Source: an uncultured Ruminococcus sp.
GTDB lineage: Bacteria > Bacillota > Clostridia > Oscillospirales > Ruminococcaceae
Length of the DNA: 42,489 nt
Direction: 5' to 3'
Assembly (NCBI GenBank): GCA_946537515.1
Contig: CAMNFV010000004.1
Span: 1 to 42,489 of the forward strand
A program made the position numbers and the translations under genes. Shown piece by piece: positions 20,659-28,655 of the stretch. The notes under the pieces were generated by a model. That model did not search any database, had not been told where the DNA came from, and saw only the letters and a program-made list of their open reading frames with translations. The first letter of the stretch is position 1. Each line of letters starts with the position of its first letter.

Positions 20659-22422
20659 TTATTTCGATTTTCGTTTTTTCGAGGATTTCGATTTTTTGTT
20701 TTTGCCGGATTTCGCTTCTGCCGCATCGGATTTCTGCGGCGCGGCGGTTTCCGGCTCGGGCTTTTTATCCGCTTCCGGTTCTGCTTTTTCAGGTGCAGAT
20801 TCGGCGGCGGTTTCGGTCACGCCGAGCGCATTGTAGAGCAGATTGCCGGGCTTTAAGCGTGCGCAGAAGCAGTCGCTGAGCCAGACAATACCGGCCGCCG
20901 CAAAGCAGGTCATGACGATGAAATACGGCAGAACATACTGCGATTTTCCCTCTGCGAGCATATGGTAGAAGAAGCCGCCGAGGAATACGACCGGAAGCGG
21001 CGCGAGCAGGAAATACTTCTCCCGCAGCATCCGGATACAGCCGAAGAAGAATCCGACAAAGATCAGCTGCGCGAAGAGATCCATCAGCTTCTTGACGGTC
21101 GTCTGGCCGTTTCCGCAGACCCATGCCGCGATCGGCCCTTTTTCCTTATACTGCCCGCGGACGGTGTTGTTCCAGATCGACTGGTAGGATGTTTCATTCC
21201 ATTGCGAGACATTCTTCAGATAGAAAAAGTCGTTGGTATACTGCGGGTGATGCAGGAAGAATCCGATGCGCTCCTTCACAACTTCCATGCCGTACTGTGC
21301 AGTCAGCTTTTCATCAAAATTAGATTGCTCCAGCAGGCCGATCGTATAGCTGTAATTATACCAGCCCGGCGCGAGCTCTGCTTCATTGAGCCCCATTGCG
21401 ATCCAGCAGATATAGGGGATCGTGCCTTTGATCTCAGTTCCGCTGCGCACCTCATAGCTGTGAATGATGACAGGCCGGATGCCGCAGGCGAGTACAGCGG
21501 TCAGCACGAGGAAGATGCTGTCACGCAGATATTTTTTGCGCTTCAGGAAGAATACCGCGCCGATCAGAAGCATCGCGATCATCCAGATCATGTAATTCGG
21601 TTTGATCATTGCAGCGAGCATCATGGCGCCCGCAGCACCAAAGGCGAAGGGCAGCTTATCGTCTATGAGATAGCGAAGCTCACAGTAGAGCGCAATCAGC
21701 GCAAACATCATGCCCGGATAGATGCCGTAGATAAAGGAACAGCTGATGATCGGCGCTGCGCTCAGCGCGAGCAAAACCGCTGCAAGAATGGTGACACGGC
21801 GGTCGCGGACCAGTTTATCCGTAATCAGGACAAGGAACAGATAGCTCACGCCGAGGAATGCCGCATTGAGGACCTCTTCGATCATCAGCGTTTGCAGATC
21901 CGTAAACAGGTTTGCGAAGCGGATAATCATTTCGCTGAAAAATGCAAATCCCAGCTGGAAGGAATAATCGCGGAAATACCGCGCCTCTTCAAACGAACCG
22001 TAATCGCCCTTTGCGAATCTGAGTGCGGCGCCTGCGATAATGCCGGAATCCTCTGTCGGTGAGGTCTGCGAGGAGAATACCCAGACGGTGCCGAGGATGA
22101 ATGTCCACAGAAACACGCCGATGCAGATTGTCCGCAGCCGGATCTTTTTGACGTTCTTGATCAGCAGGAAACAGTCGATCAGGATAAAGGCCAGGATCAG
22201 CAGATTCAGAATGAGATTGTCATTCAGATAGTAGACCGATTCCAGACGCTCCGGGATGTGATAGACAATGGATTCGATGCCTTCGCCTTCTTTGACGTTT
22301 TCCACGACTGTCGTGTGCATCAGACTGACGCAGGAGAGAAACAGCGAGACCATTGCTGCGATGATGCCGACGACCAGAACGCCGGCGTTCTCAATTTTTT
22401 GCGGTAGCTTGATTTCTTTCAA
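20659..22422 (-). CDS. Polytopic membrane glycosyltransferase (GT39/PMT-like)
   Basis: A 587-residue integral membrane protein with 11-13 hydrophobic segments. The first loop 'SSQTSPTEDSGIIAGAALRFAKGDYGSF' has the acidic residue and layout seen in lipid-phosphate-sugar-dependent (GT-C) transferases. The charged C-terminal tail is rich in Ala, Glu and Lys ('KSGKNKKSKSSKKRKSK'). The ORF track opens at 22566, upstream of the promoter. The best start is TTG 22422, which AAAAGGAAG precedes by 8 bases; no suitable ATG is nearby. It probably moves a sugar from a polyprenyl carrier to a surface glycan or protein outside the membrane; the acceptor is unknown. It is transcribed alone from a consensus promoter. 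Confidence 0.75.
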   Translation of the reverse strand: MKEIKLPQKIENAGVLVVGIIAAMVSLFLSCVSLMHTTVVENVKEGEGIESIVYHIPERLESVYYLNDNLILNLLILAFILIDCFLLIKNVKKIRLRTICIGVFLWTFILGTVWVFSSQTSPTEDSGIIAGAALRFAKGDYGSFEEARYFRDYSFQLGFAFFSEMIIRFANLFTDLQTLMIEEVLNAAFLGVSYLFLVLITDKLVRDRRVTILAAVLLALSAAPIISCSFIYGIYPGMMFALIALYCELRYLIDDKLPFAFGAAGAMMLAAMIKPNYMIWMIAMLLIGAVFFLKRKKYLRDSIFLVLTAVLACGIRPVIIHSYEVRSGTEIKGTIPYICWIAMGLNEAELAPGWYNYSYTIGLLEQSNFDEKLTAQYGMEVVKERIGFFLHHPQYTNDFFYLKNVSQWNETSYQSIWNNTVRGQYKEKGPIAAWVCGNGQTTVKKLMDLFAQLIFVGFFFGCIRMLREKYFLLAPLPVVFLGGFFYHMLAEGKSQYVLPYFIVMTCFAAAGIVWLSDCFCARLKPGNLLYNALGVTETAAESAPEKAEPEADKKPEPETAAPQKSDAAEAKSGKNKKSKSSKKRKSK

Positions 22423-22465
22423 AGTGATAACTTCCTTTTCTATGATTGCAATAAATGACACAGCT

Positions 22466-22494
22466 ATTATAACACAACTTTCGCCTGATTGCAA
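22466..22494 (-). promoter_or_regulatory. Sigma-A promoter of the membrane glycosyltransferase
   Basis: On the minus strand TTGCAA, 17-base spacer, TATAAT. It lies inside the ORF-track reading frame starting at 22566, which supports the shorter TTG start. Confidence 0.78.
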
Positions 22495-22538
22495 CCATTT
22501 TGCGCAGAAAATACGGGAGCAGCCGGCCTTGCGATGCG

Positions 22539-22570
22539 AAAAAGCCGTGCAGTCACACAGCTGCACGGCT
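22539..22570 (-). terminator. Intrinsic terminator of the PF06541 gene
   Basis: On the minus strand AGCCGTGCAG-N8-CTGCACGGCT followed by TTTTCG, 32 bases after the stop codon. Confidence 0.85.
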
Positions 22571-22601
22571 CCATATGAAAGATTCTGTGAAAAATGACGA
22601 A

Positions 22602-23141
22602 TCAGCGAAAAAATATGGTGTACACCAGGTCGGCTGCAAGGACGGTGAGGATCACCGCTGCGATGATATACAGCGTTTTATCTTTCAGCTTGGCGGCCAG
22701 TCTGTCCAGCAGCGGCTGAATGACATAGAGGAATACCACGCCGCCGATTCCGAAGCGGATGCTCGGGCTCAATGCGATCCGCGCCTGGAAGTTGATCTTG
22801 TAGTCTGCATAGGTTTGCCACGGCCAGTAGCCGATGATCCATTCGCAGAGATAACTTGTGATCAGCTCGATCAGCGTTGCGGTCGCCATGGTCAGCAGAA
22901 AGATGACCGGGAGAAACAGCAGCTTTCGCGTGAGCGGCTTGCCTTTGATCAGGCGGTACCAAAGCAGCAGAAAGACCGTTGCACCGAAGCCGTAAACCGG
23001 CAGCCACGGCCCGAATAAGACGCCGCGGTTGCTGAAGCCCCAGCGATAGATAAAGGTTTCGAGAACGACCTCATAGATCCAGCCGATAACGGCGTAGATC
23101 CAGAAGAACAGAACATGTTCAGATATGCGTCTGCGTGTCAT
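22602..23141 (-). CDS. Putative ABC-transporter type IV membrane protein (PF06541)
   Basis: A 179-residue membrane protein with about five hydrophobic segments. 'FFWIYAVIGWIYEVVLETFIYRWGFSNRGVLFGPWLPVYGFGA' at residues about 12-55 is the signature of the PF06541 (formerly DUF1113) family. Family members are labelled putative ABC transporter permeases, but no ATPase partner is adjacent and the true role is unknown. ATG 23141 follows GAAAGGAAA; the longer ORF to 23204 would run into the promoter. It is a single-gene unit with a consensus promoter and terminator. Confidence 0.88.
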   Translation of the reverse strand: MTRRRISEHVLFFWIYAVIGWIYEVVLETFIYRWGFSNRGVLFGPWLPVYGFGATVFLLLWYRLIKGKPLTRKLLFLPVIFLLTMATATLIELITSYLCEWIIGYWPWQTYADYKINFQARIALSPSIRFGIGGVVFLYVIQPLLDRLAAKLKDKTLYIIAAVILTVLAADLVYTIFFR

Positions 23142-23175
23142 ATGATATGGATTTCCTTTCTGTCGGGATACTGAA

Positions 23176-23204
23176 ATTATACAACAAATATCCGGAAAAG
23201 TCAA
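23176..23204 (-). promoter_or_regulatory. Sigma-A promoter of the PF06541 gene
   Basis: On the minus strand TTGACT, 17-base spacer, TATAAT, back to back with the dus promoter. Confidence 0.78.
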
Positions 23205-23228
23205 TGCGTGTGTGTGTTTGCATATTCC

Positions 23229-23257
23229 TTGACAATTCTTTTTCAGAATGGTATACT
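23229..23257 (+). promoter_or_regulatory. Sigma-A promoter of dus-LRR-AKR operon
   Basis: TTGACA, 17-base spacer, TATACT, 39 bases before the dus start. Confidence 0.78.
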
Positions 23258-23296
23258 GATTATCAGAAGAAAAACCAGCCGGAACGAGGGGAGAAA

Positions 23297-24274
23297 ATGA
23301 AACGATTTTGCGATACTTATCTGAAGCAGCTCCGGATCGGCAGTCTCACGACGGAATCCAATGTGCTGATGGCACCGCTGGCCGGATACACGGGATTTCC
23401 GTTCAGGGTGATGTGCCGGAAGCTCGGCGCTGGGCTTGCCTTTACGGAAATGGTCAGCGCGAACGGGCTGAAGTATCAGGACAGGGCGACGGCCAGACTC
23501 CTTTATACGGATGATACGGAAACACCGAAAGCGGTGCAGCTGCTCGGCTGTGTTCCTTCGGCATTTGAGATATCCTGTAAGGGCGCATATACGCAGGGCT
23601 TTGATCTTGTGGATATCAATATGGGCTGCCCGGTCCCGAATATTATCAAGAACGGCGAGGGCTGTGCGCTGACCGGCAATCTGCCGCTTGCGTCCAGAAT
23701 TATAGAGGCCTGCAAACGGAGCGGCAAGGTCGTGACGGTCAAATGCAGACCGGGGATGCGTCCGGGCAATGTCGTGATCCGGGCTTTCGCGAGAATGTGT
23801 GAGGATTCCGGTGCGGATATGATCACCGTACACGGCCGCACCCGGAATATGATGTATGAAGGCGAACCGGTCTATGAATATATTGCGGAAGCAAAGCAGG
23901 CGGTGCATATCCCTGTCATTGCAAACGGCGGCATTGCTTCGGAAGAGGATGCCGTCAGAATGATGGAGCAGACCGGTGCCGACGGCGTGATGATCGCCCG
24001 GTACGGTCTGGAAAATCCGCTGATCTTCGCGCAGCTGACCGGAAAAAAGACGGATGCGACCAAGCTTTCGCTGCTGCTGGAACAGACAGAGATCGCGGAA
24101 CGCTGCTATGATGAGCTCGCCGCAATGGAGTACATCAGAAAACTGGCCTCGTATTTTATGAAGAAAATGCCGGGCACAAAGGCCTACCGGCAGAATCTGC
24201 ACATGAGCGGCAATATGCAGCAGATCCGGCATGTGCTGGCGCAGATGTTCGGGGAAACGGAGAATCGGACATGA
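23297..24274 (+). CDS. dus: tRNA-dihydrouridine synthase (DusB-like)
   Basis: A 325-residue FMN- and NADPH-dependent enzyme that reduces uridine to dihydrouridine in the tRNA D-loop. The TIM-barrel motifs are clear: 'LMAPLAGYTGFPFRVMCRKLGAG' (residues about 24-46), 'VDINMGCPVPNIIKNGEGCAL' with the catalytic Cys in GCP, 'TVKCRPGM', 'ITVHGRTRNMMYEG' and 'IPVIANGGI'. ATG 23297 after GAGGGGAGAAA is the true start; the ORF track extends to 23135 across the promoter. The stop overlaps the next start (ATGA), so it is translationally coupled to the large leucine-rich repeat protein. Confidence 0.95.
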   Translation: MKRFCDTYLKQLRIGSLTTESNVLMAPLAGYTGFPFRVMCRKLGAGLAFTEMVSANGLKYQDRATARLLYTDDTETPKAVQLLGCVPSAFEISCKGAYTQGFDLVDINMGCPVPNIIKNGEGCALTGNLPLASRIIEACKRSGKVVTVKCRPGMRPGNVVIRAFARMCEDSGADMITVHGRTRNMMYEGEPVYEYIAEAKQAVHIPVIANGGIASEEDAVRMMEQTGADGVMIARYGLENPLIFAQLTGKKTDATKLSLLLEQTEIAERCYDELAAMEYIRKLASYFMKKMPGTKAYRQNLHMSGNMQQIRHVLAQMFGETENRT

Positions 24275-27200
24275 CAGAAGAATTTCAGATCGAAAACGGG
24301 ATCCTCACCGGATACAGCGGAGAATCCCACAGCATCGTGATTCCGGAATGCGTCCGCAAAATCGGCAAGGGCGTGTTCAAGGGCATGGCGTGGATTACGG
24401 ATGTGACGCTGCCCGACGGCCTGACCGAAATCGACGACAACGCATTCAAGGGCTGCCGGCAGCTTGCCCGGATCAATTTTCCGGCCGGGCTGGAGCGCAT
24501 CGGCGCGTTTGCATTTCACAGATGTCATGCGCTTGTCTCTGTGATCCTGCCGGATTCGGTTAGGACGCTCGGCACCGGTGCGTTTTTATACTGCGACAGG
24601 CTGGAATGCATCCGGGCTGCGGGCGTCCGGCGGCTGGAAAAGCAGACCTTTGCCAATAACACCGCGCTGCGTGAGATCACGCTGCACGATGAGATCGACT
24701 GCACCAATTTCAAGGATGATCTCTTCACCGGCTGTGTCCGCATTCAGGATATCCGGCTCTCCGGCGGCTATGCCTGGCATGCAGAGAATCTGATTCAGGC
24801 GTTTGCGGCGGAAGGCGGCGTACATCCGGTTGTGTGTGCGATTGCAGAGAGCGTCTGGCAGTCCGCGGAAATCGAAAACGGAATTCTGCATAAGCTGCAT
24901 ATCAATCTCAAAACATTTGAATTGCCGGAAGGGATCACAGTCGTTGACAAGGGCTGCTTTTTTGACAAACGCGGCATCGTGTCCCTTGTATTTCCGGCGA
25001 GCCTGAAGCAGATCCGGAGCAATGCCTTCGGAAACTGCATCAACTTAGAGCAGATTACCTTACAGCATGAAAATATCACAATCGAAGACGGCGCATTCCG
25101 CGGATGCAGCAGCCTGAAAACGGTGTGCATCGGGGATGCGGTCTATCATCTCGGCGGCATCAATTATGACGCAGATACGCCGCGGATCATCCGCCGGATC
25201 AACGATCAGGTCATGTGTGATTTCTATATCAGCGGCAAAATTCTGATGTCCTATTCCGGCAGAGAGACCCGCGTGACGATCCCAGAGGGCATTGAGATCA
25301 TCGGTGAAAGCTGCTTTGCTGGAAATGACCGGCTCGACCGCGTGGTGATGAGCGATACGGTTCGCATTGTGCAGGAGAATGCCTTCCGGAACTGCACCTC
25401 GATGCAGTCGGCGGTGTTTTCGGAGCATCTGCAAACGATATGCAGCGGCGCATTTGAAAACTGCAAAAAGCTGATTCGCTTCAATGTTCCGGAAGGACTG
25501 AGAACAGTCGGATTTGCGGCGTTCCGGGGCTGCGGAATGCTGGAACTGAAGCAATTTGAAACGGGAACGCCTGCTGCGGAACAGCTGCCGGAGCGGACAT
25601 ACGGCAAAGATGACATTGCGCCTTACAGCTTCTGTGATGATGAATCGCTGACCGAGCTGCATTTCGACCGTCCTGCGGTGATCGGGAAATATGCGTTCTC
25701 GGGCTGCCCGAATCTGAGATCGGTCATTATCAACAATTCGGAATGTATTGTTGAAAAATACGCATTTGAGAAATGCGGCTTGCTGCGGGAGATCAGGGTG
25801 CTGGCGGGCAAGATCGAAAAGGGGGCATTTGCATTCTGCCGCGGTCTTGAAACTGCGGAAATCCGCGGCGTTCCGGCGCTGGGAGAGGAAGCCTTTGCGG
25901 GCTGCACAGCGCTGAAGAAGCTTTGCATCTCCGATGAAGTGAAAGAGATCGGTAGACGCTGCTTTGATGAATGCACATCGCTTGCACAGTTCGATTTTTC
26001 ATCGGTCAGGGTGATCGGGGAGCGGGCATTTGAACGCTGCGACAGCCTCACGGAAATCCGGCTGGAGAATGCTGCGGTCGGGTATCATGCATTTGCGGAT
26101 TGTTCCGGGCTGAAAACGATTGCGCTTGATTCCGGTACGGTTTTGCAGAGCGGTGCATTTTCCGGCTGTACGCAGGCGGATACAGTCATACTGGACGGGC
26201 AGCGCTATGCCTTTTCGAGATTTGAGCAGAGCAGAAATACGGCGGAGAATCCGCTGCCGCTCCGGGTGCAGGAGATCATCGGCAGCGTGTATGCCTGCTT
26301 TTCGGTCAACCGGGAATCGGCCATTCTGCAATACCGGGGCGATGCGGTCACGGTCCGCATTCCGGATGATATCACGGCGGCAGAGGATGAAGCATTCCGC
26401 GATCATCTGCGCGTGACGGAGATCATCTTCCCGAAAGGCTTCCGGTACAGCGGCAAGCTGACCTTTGCCGGAACGGGCTGGCTGGAGAAACGCCGGCATG
26501 AGGTGCGGTATAATCTCGTCAACGGCCTGCTGATTGATGCATTCAACTGCGGCGAAACAGCCGAGATCCCTGTGGAGACAACGCGCATTTGCAGCTGGGC
26601 ATTCGCCGGGAATACTGCGCTCCGGGAGCTGATCCTGCATCAGGAGCAGCTCATCATAGATGTATTTGCATTCCGGAACTGCATCAACTTAAAACGCATC
26701 CGCTTTGCAGACGGCAAAATCTATACATTTGCGCAGTACAGCGATCTTGCGGAAAAGGATTATCCCGATATCGTGCGGCGCATTTTTACCGAGTGTGTCA
26801 ACTGTTTCAAGTTAAACGAAGCTGGCGTGCTCGAAGAGAGTACCGGCAATATCAAAAATCTGGTGTTTCCGGGCGGCATCCGGGCGATCGGCGATCAGGT
26901 CTATATGGAATGCAATCTGCTGGAAAGCATCGTACTTTCGCCGGAGACTGCCGTCATCGGGAGATCCGCATTCAAAAGCAGCAAATGGCTGCGCAGCGTG
27001 CAGAATGCAGGCAGCGTTGTCCGGATCGAAGCACAGGCATTCAGCGGCTGCAAGAGCCTGGAGCAGATTGATCTTTCCGATGAACTGGAATTTCTCGGGA
27101 AGCGTGCCTTTGAGCATTGCTGCAATCTGACGGAGATCCGCATATCCGAAAAGCTGACGGAGATCCCGGAGCGCGCATTTTTCCGCTGCAAGAGTCTGCG

Positions 27201-27342
27201 GAAGCTTGTGATTCCGGCTTCTGTCCGTGTCATCGGGCCGCAGGCATTTGCATTTTGCAGCGAGCTTGCAGAGGTGATTTTCGCCGAACGGGAAGGGATG
27301 CAGATCGCAGAAGATGCATTTGCATGGTGTGAGAAGCTATGA
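24271..27342 (+). CDS. Large intracellular BspA-like leucine-rich repeat protein
   Basis: A 1023-residue protein built almost wholly of BspA/TpLRR-type repeats (LRR_5). The repeating unit resembles 'I..nAF.gC..L..I.lP..l..IG', with visible examples such as 'LTEIDDNAFKGCRQLARINFPAGLERIGAFAFHRC' and 'LEFLGKRAFEHCCNLTEIRISEKL'. Longer non-repeat inserts occur, for example after residues about 290 and 660. There is no signal peptide, membrane segment, dockerin or anchor, unlike most BspA-like surface proteins, so it is predicted to be cytoplasmic. It is coupled by 4-base overlaps to dus upstream and an aldo/keto reductase downstream. Its function is unknown; a scaffold or protein-binding role is inferred from the fold. 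Confidence 0.9.
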   Translation: MTEEFQIENGILTGYSGESHSIVIPECVRKIGKGVFKGMAWITDVTLPDGLTEIDDNAFKGCRQLARINFPAGLERIGAFAFHRCHALVSVILPDSVRTLGTGAFLYCDRLECIRAAGVRRLEKQTFANNTALREITLHDEIDCTNFKDDLFTGCVRIQDIRLSGGYAWHAENLIQAFAAEGGVHPVVCAIAESVWQSAEIENGILHKLHINLKTFELPEGITVVDKGCFFDKRGIVSLVFPASLKQIRSNAFGNCINLEQITLQHENITIEDGAFRGCSSLKTVCIGDAVYHLGGINYDADTPRIIRRINDQVMCDFYISGKILMSYSGRETRVTIPEGIEIIGESCFAGNDRLDRVVMSDTVRIVQENAFRNCTSMQSAVFSEHLQTICSGAFENCKKLIRFNVPEGLRTVGFAAFRGCGMLELKQFETGTPAAEQLPERTYGKDDIAPYSFCDDESLTELHFDRPAVIGKYAFSGCPNLRSVIINNSECIVEKYAFEKCGLLREIRVLAGKIEKGAFAFCRGLETAEIRGVPALGEEAFAGCTALKKLCISDEVKEIGRRCFDECTSLAQFDFSSVRVIGERAFERCDSLTEIRLENAAVGYHAFADCSGLKTIALDSGTVLQSGAFSGCTQADTVILDGQRYAFSRFEQSRNTAENPLPLRVQEIIGSVYACFSVNRESAILQYRGDAVTVRIPDDITAAEDEAFRDHLRVTEIIFPKGFRYSGKLTFAGTGWLEKRRHEVRYNLVNGLLIDAFNCGETAEIPVETTRICSWAFAGNTALRELILHQEQLIIDVFAFRNCINLKRIRFADGKIYTFAQYSDLAEKDYPDIVRRIFTECVNCFKLNEAGVLEESTGNIKNLVFPGGIRAIGDQVYMECNLLESIVLSPETAVIGRSAFKSSKWLRSVQNAGSVVRIEAQAFSGCKSLEQIDLSDELEFLGKRAFEHCCNLTEIRISEKLTEIPERAFFRCKSLRKLVIPASVRVIGPQAFAFCSELAEVIFAEREGMQIAEDAFAWCEKL

Positions 27343-28388
27343 GATACAGAACACTCGGAAACACCGGCCTGACTGTCTCGGAGATCGGCTTCGGGACGAT
27401 CCCGATCCTGAGCGGCAATGTGCCTGTTCTGCCGGATTATTGCAGCCCTGCGCTGCCGGAAGCAGTCGATATCCTGATGCACGCTTACAGACTCGGCTGC
27501 AATTTCTATGATACGGCAATCCCCGAGGAATACGGCGATGCGGAATATAAGCTCGGCGTATTTGCAGAAAAGGTCGGCCGCGAGCATATCATCATTTCTG
27601 ATAAAGCGCGCTTCATGGACGGGAACGACATGTTCCGGGAAGTGCAGCGTTCGGCGGAAAATCTCGGAACTGCGCCTGATATTTATTTTGTGCATCAGGT
27701 GGATGAGAAGAATCAGGATGAGACCTTCAGCCGGTACGGCGCACTCGATGCGCTCTGTGATCTGAAAAAAGCCGGGATCATCCGCTATACCGGCATCGCA
27801 ACGCATTATTACAGCGTCGCGGAACGTGCTGCGGCAGACAGCAGAGTCGATGTGATCCAGACAAGCGGCAATATCATGGAGCGCGGCATCATGGACCGCA
27901 TTGCAGAAAACGATCTGTTCCGCGGAAAGGGTCTGATTCTCAATAAGGTCTATGCGGCGGGGTGTCTGATCGGGGCCTTTCAGCCGTCTGAGCTGATCGG
28001 CGGTGTGCTGCACTGGCCGTTTTCCTGTGCGCTGATCGGCATCGGAACAATGGAACAGGCCGATGCTGCGCTGAAATCAGATTATGCACCGCAGCATTTT
28101 TCCTTCTCTGATGTGACGGAGCGGCTTGCGGAATCCTTTGCGCCGATTGCCTGTACTAGATGCCAGCGCTGCACCTGCCCGCAGGGCTATGAGGTGCATA
28201 TCCTTCTGCGGCAATACAACTATTATCATCTCGGAAAATCCTACTGGGCAATGAAAAAACTCCGGATGAACATTGCAGAGGTGTACGAAAGCTGCCGGAG
28301 ATGTACGGACAGGCGCTGCATGAAGACCTGCCCGCAGAAACTCCGCATTCCGGAGCTGATTGAACTGATATACAACATGACGCGCTGA
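27339..28388 (+). CDS. Aldo/keto reductase with C-terminal 4Fe-4S ferredoxin-like domain
   Basis: A 349-residue oxidoreductase. The N-terminal TIM barrel begins 'YRTLGNTGLTVSEIGFGTIPI', with the catalytic Asp/Tyr segment 'NFYDTAIPEEYGDAE', Lys in 'IISDKARF' and 'YFVHQVDE' in the region of the catalytic His. The C-terminal 80 residues hold Cys groups 'CTRCQRCTCPQGYEV' and 'CRRCTDRRCMKTCPQ', typical of AKR proteins with a ferredoxin-type domain that can bind Fe-S clusters. Such enzymes usually act in anaerobes on unknown carbonyl substrates. The start overlaps the leucine-rich repeat gene by 4 bases (ATGA). It is the last gene of the operon before a terminator. Confidence 0.92.
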   Translation: MRYRTLGNTGLTVSEIGFGTIPILSGNVPVLPDYCSPALPEAVDILMHAYRLGCNFYDTAIPEEYGDAEYKLGVFAEKVGREHIIISDKARFMDGNDMFREVQRSAENLGTAPDIYFVHQVDEKNQDETFSRYGALDALCDLKKAGIIRYTGIATHYYSVAERAAADSRVDVIQTSGNIMERGIMDRIAENDLFRGKGLILNKVYAAGCLIGAFQPSELIGGVLHWPFSCALIGIGTMEQADAALKSDYAPQHFSFSDVTERLAESFAPIACTRCQRCTCPQGYEVHILLRQYNYYHLGKSYWAMKKLRMNIAEVYESCRRCTDRRCMKTCPQKLRIPELIELIYNMTR

Positions 28389-28391
28389 TGA

Positions 28392-28436
28392 AAAGCCCGC
28401 TGTCTGCGACCGGTTTGCAGACGGCGGGCTCTTTGC
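28392..28436 (+). terminator. Intrinsic terminator after the aldo/keto reductase
   Basis: AGCCCGC-(T)-GTCTGC pairs with GCAGAC-GGCGGGCT around a 9-base loop, followed by CTTT. The T tract is short. Confidence 0.7.
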
Positions 28437-28573
28437 TGCGGATATCCTGGAACTGTCGGAAAGTCAACCGCGAATTTAAGGAAACTTCTCATTTCTTGCG
28501 ATTCGTCATGTGATTTGTATTAAAATTTGTTCTAAAAAGCATGATTTTGTCTAGTTATATGTCTTTTTGTGCT

Positions 28574-28602
28574 TTGACAACCTGTATGAAGTATGGTACA
28601 AT
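28574..28602 (+). promoter_or_regulatory. Sigma-A promoter of the xylanolytic enzyme gene
   Basis: TTGACA, 17-base spacer, TACAAT, 53 bases before the start codon. The AT-rich upstream stretch 28470-28570 has no gene. Confidence 0.8.
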
Positions 28603-28655
28603 ATAGATAGGCCGATGCGGCCAAAGATATTTTTTTATTTAAGGGGAAGATTTAC

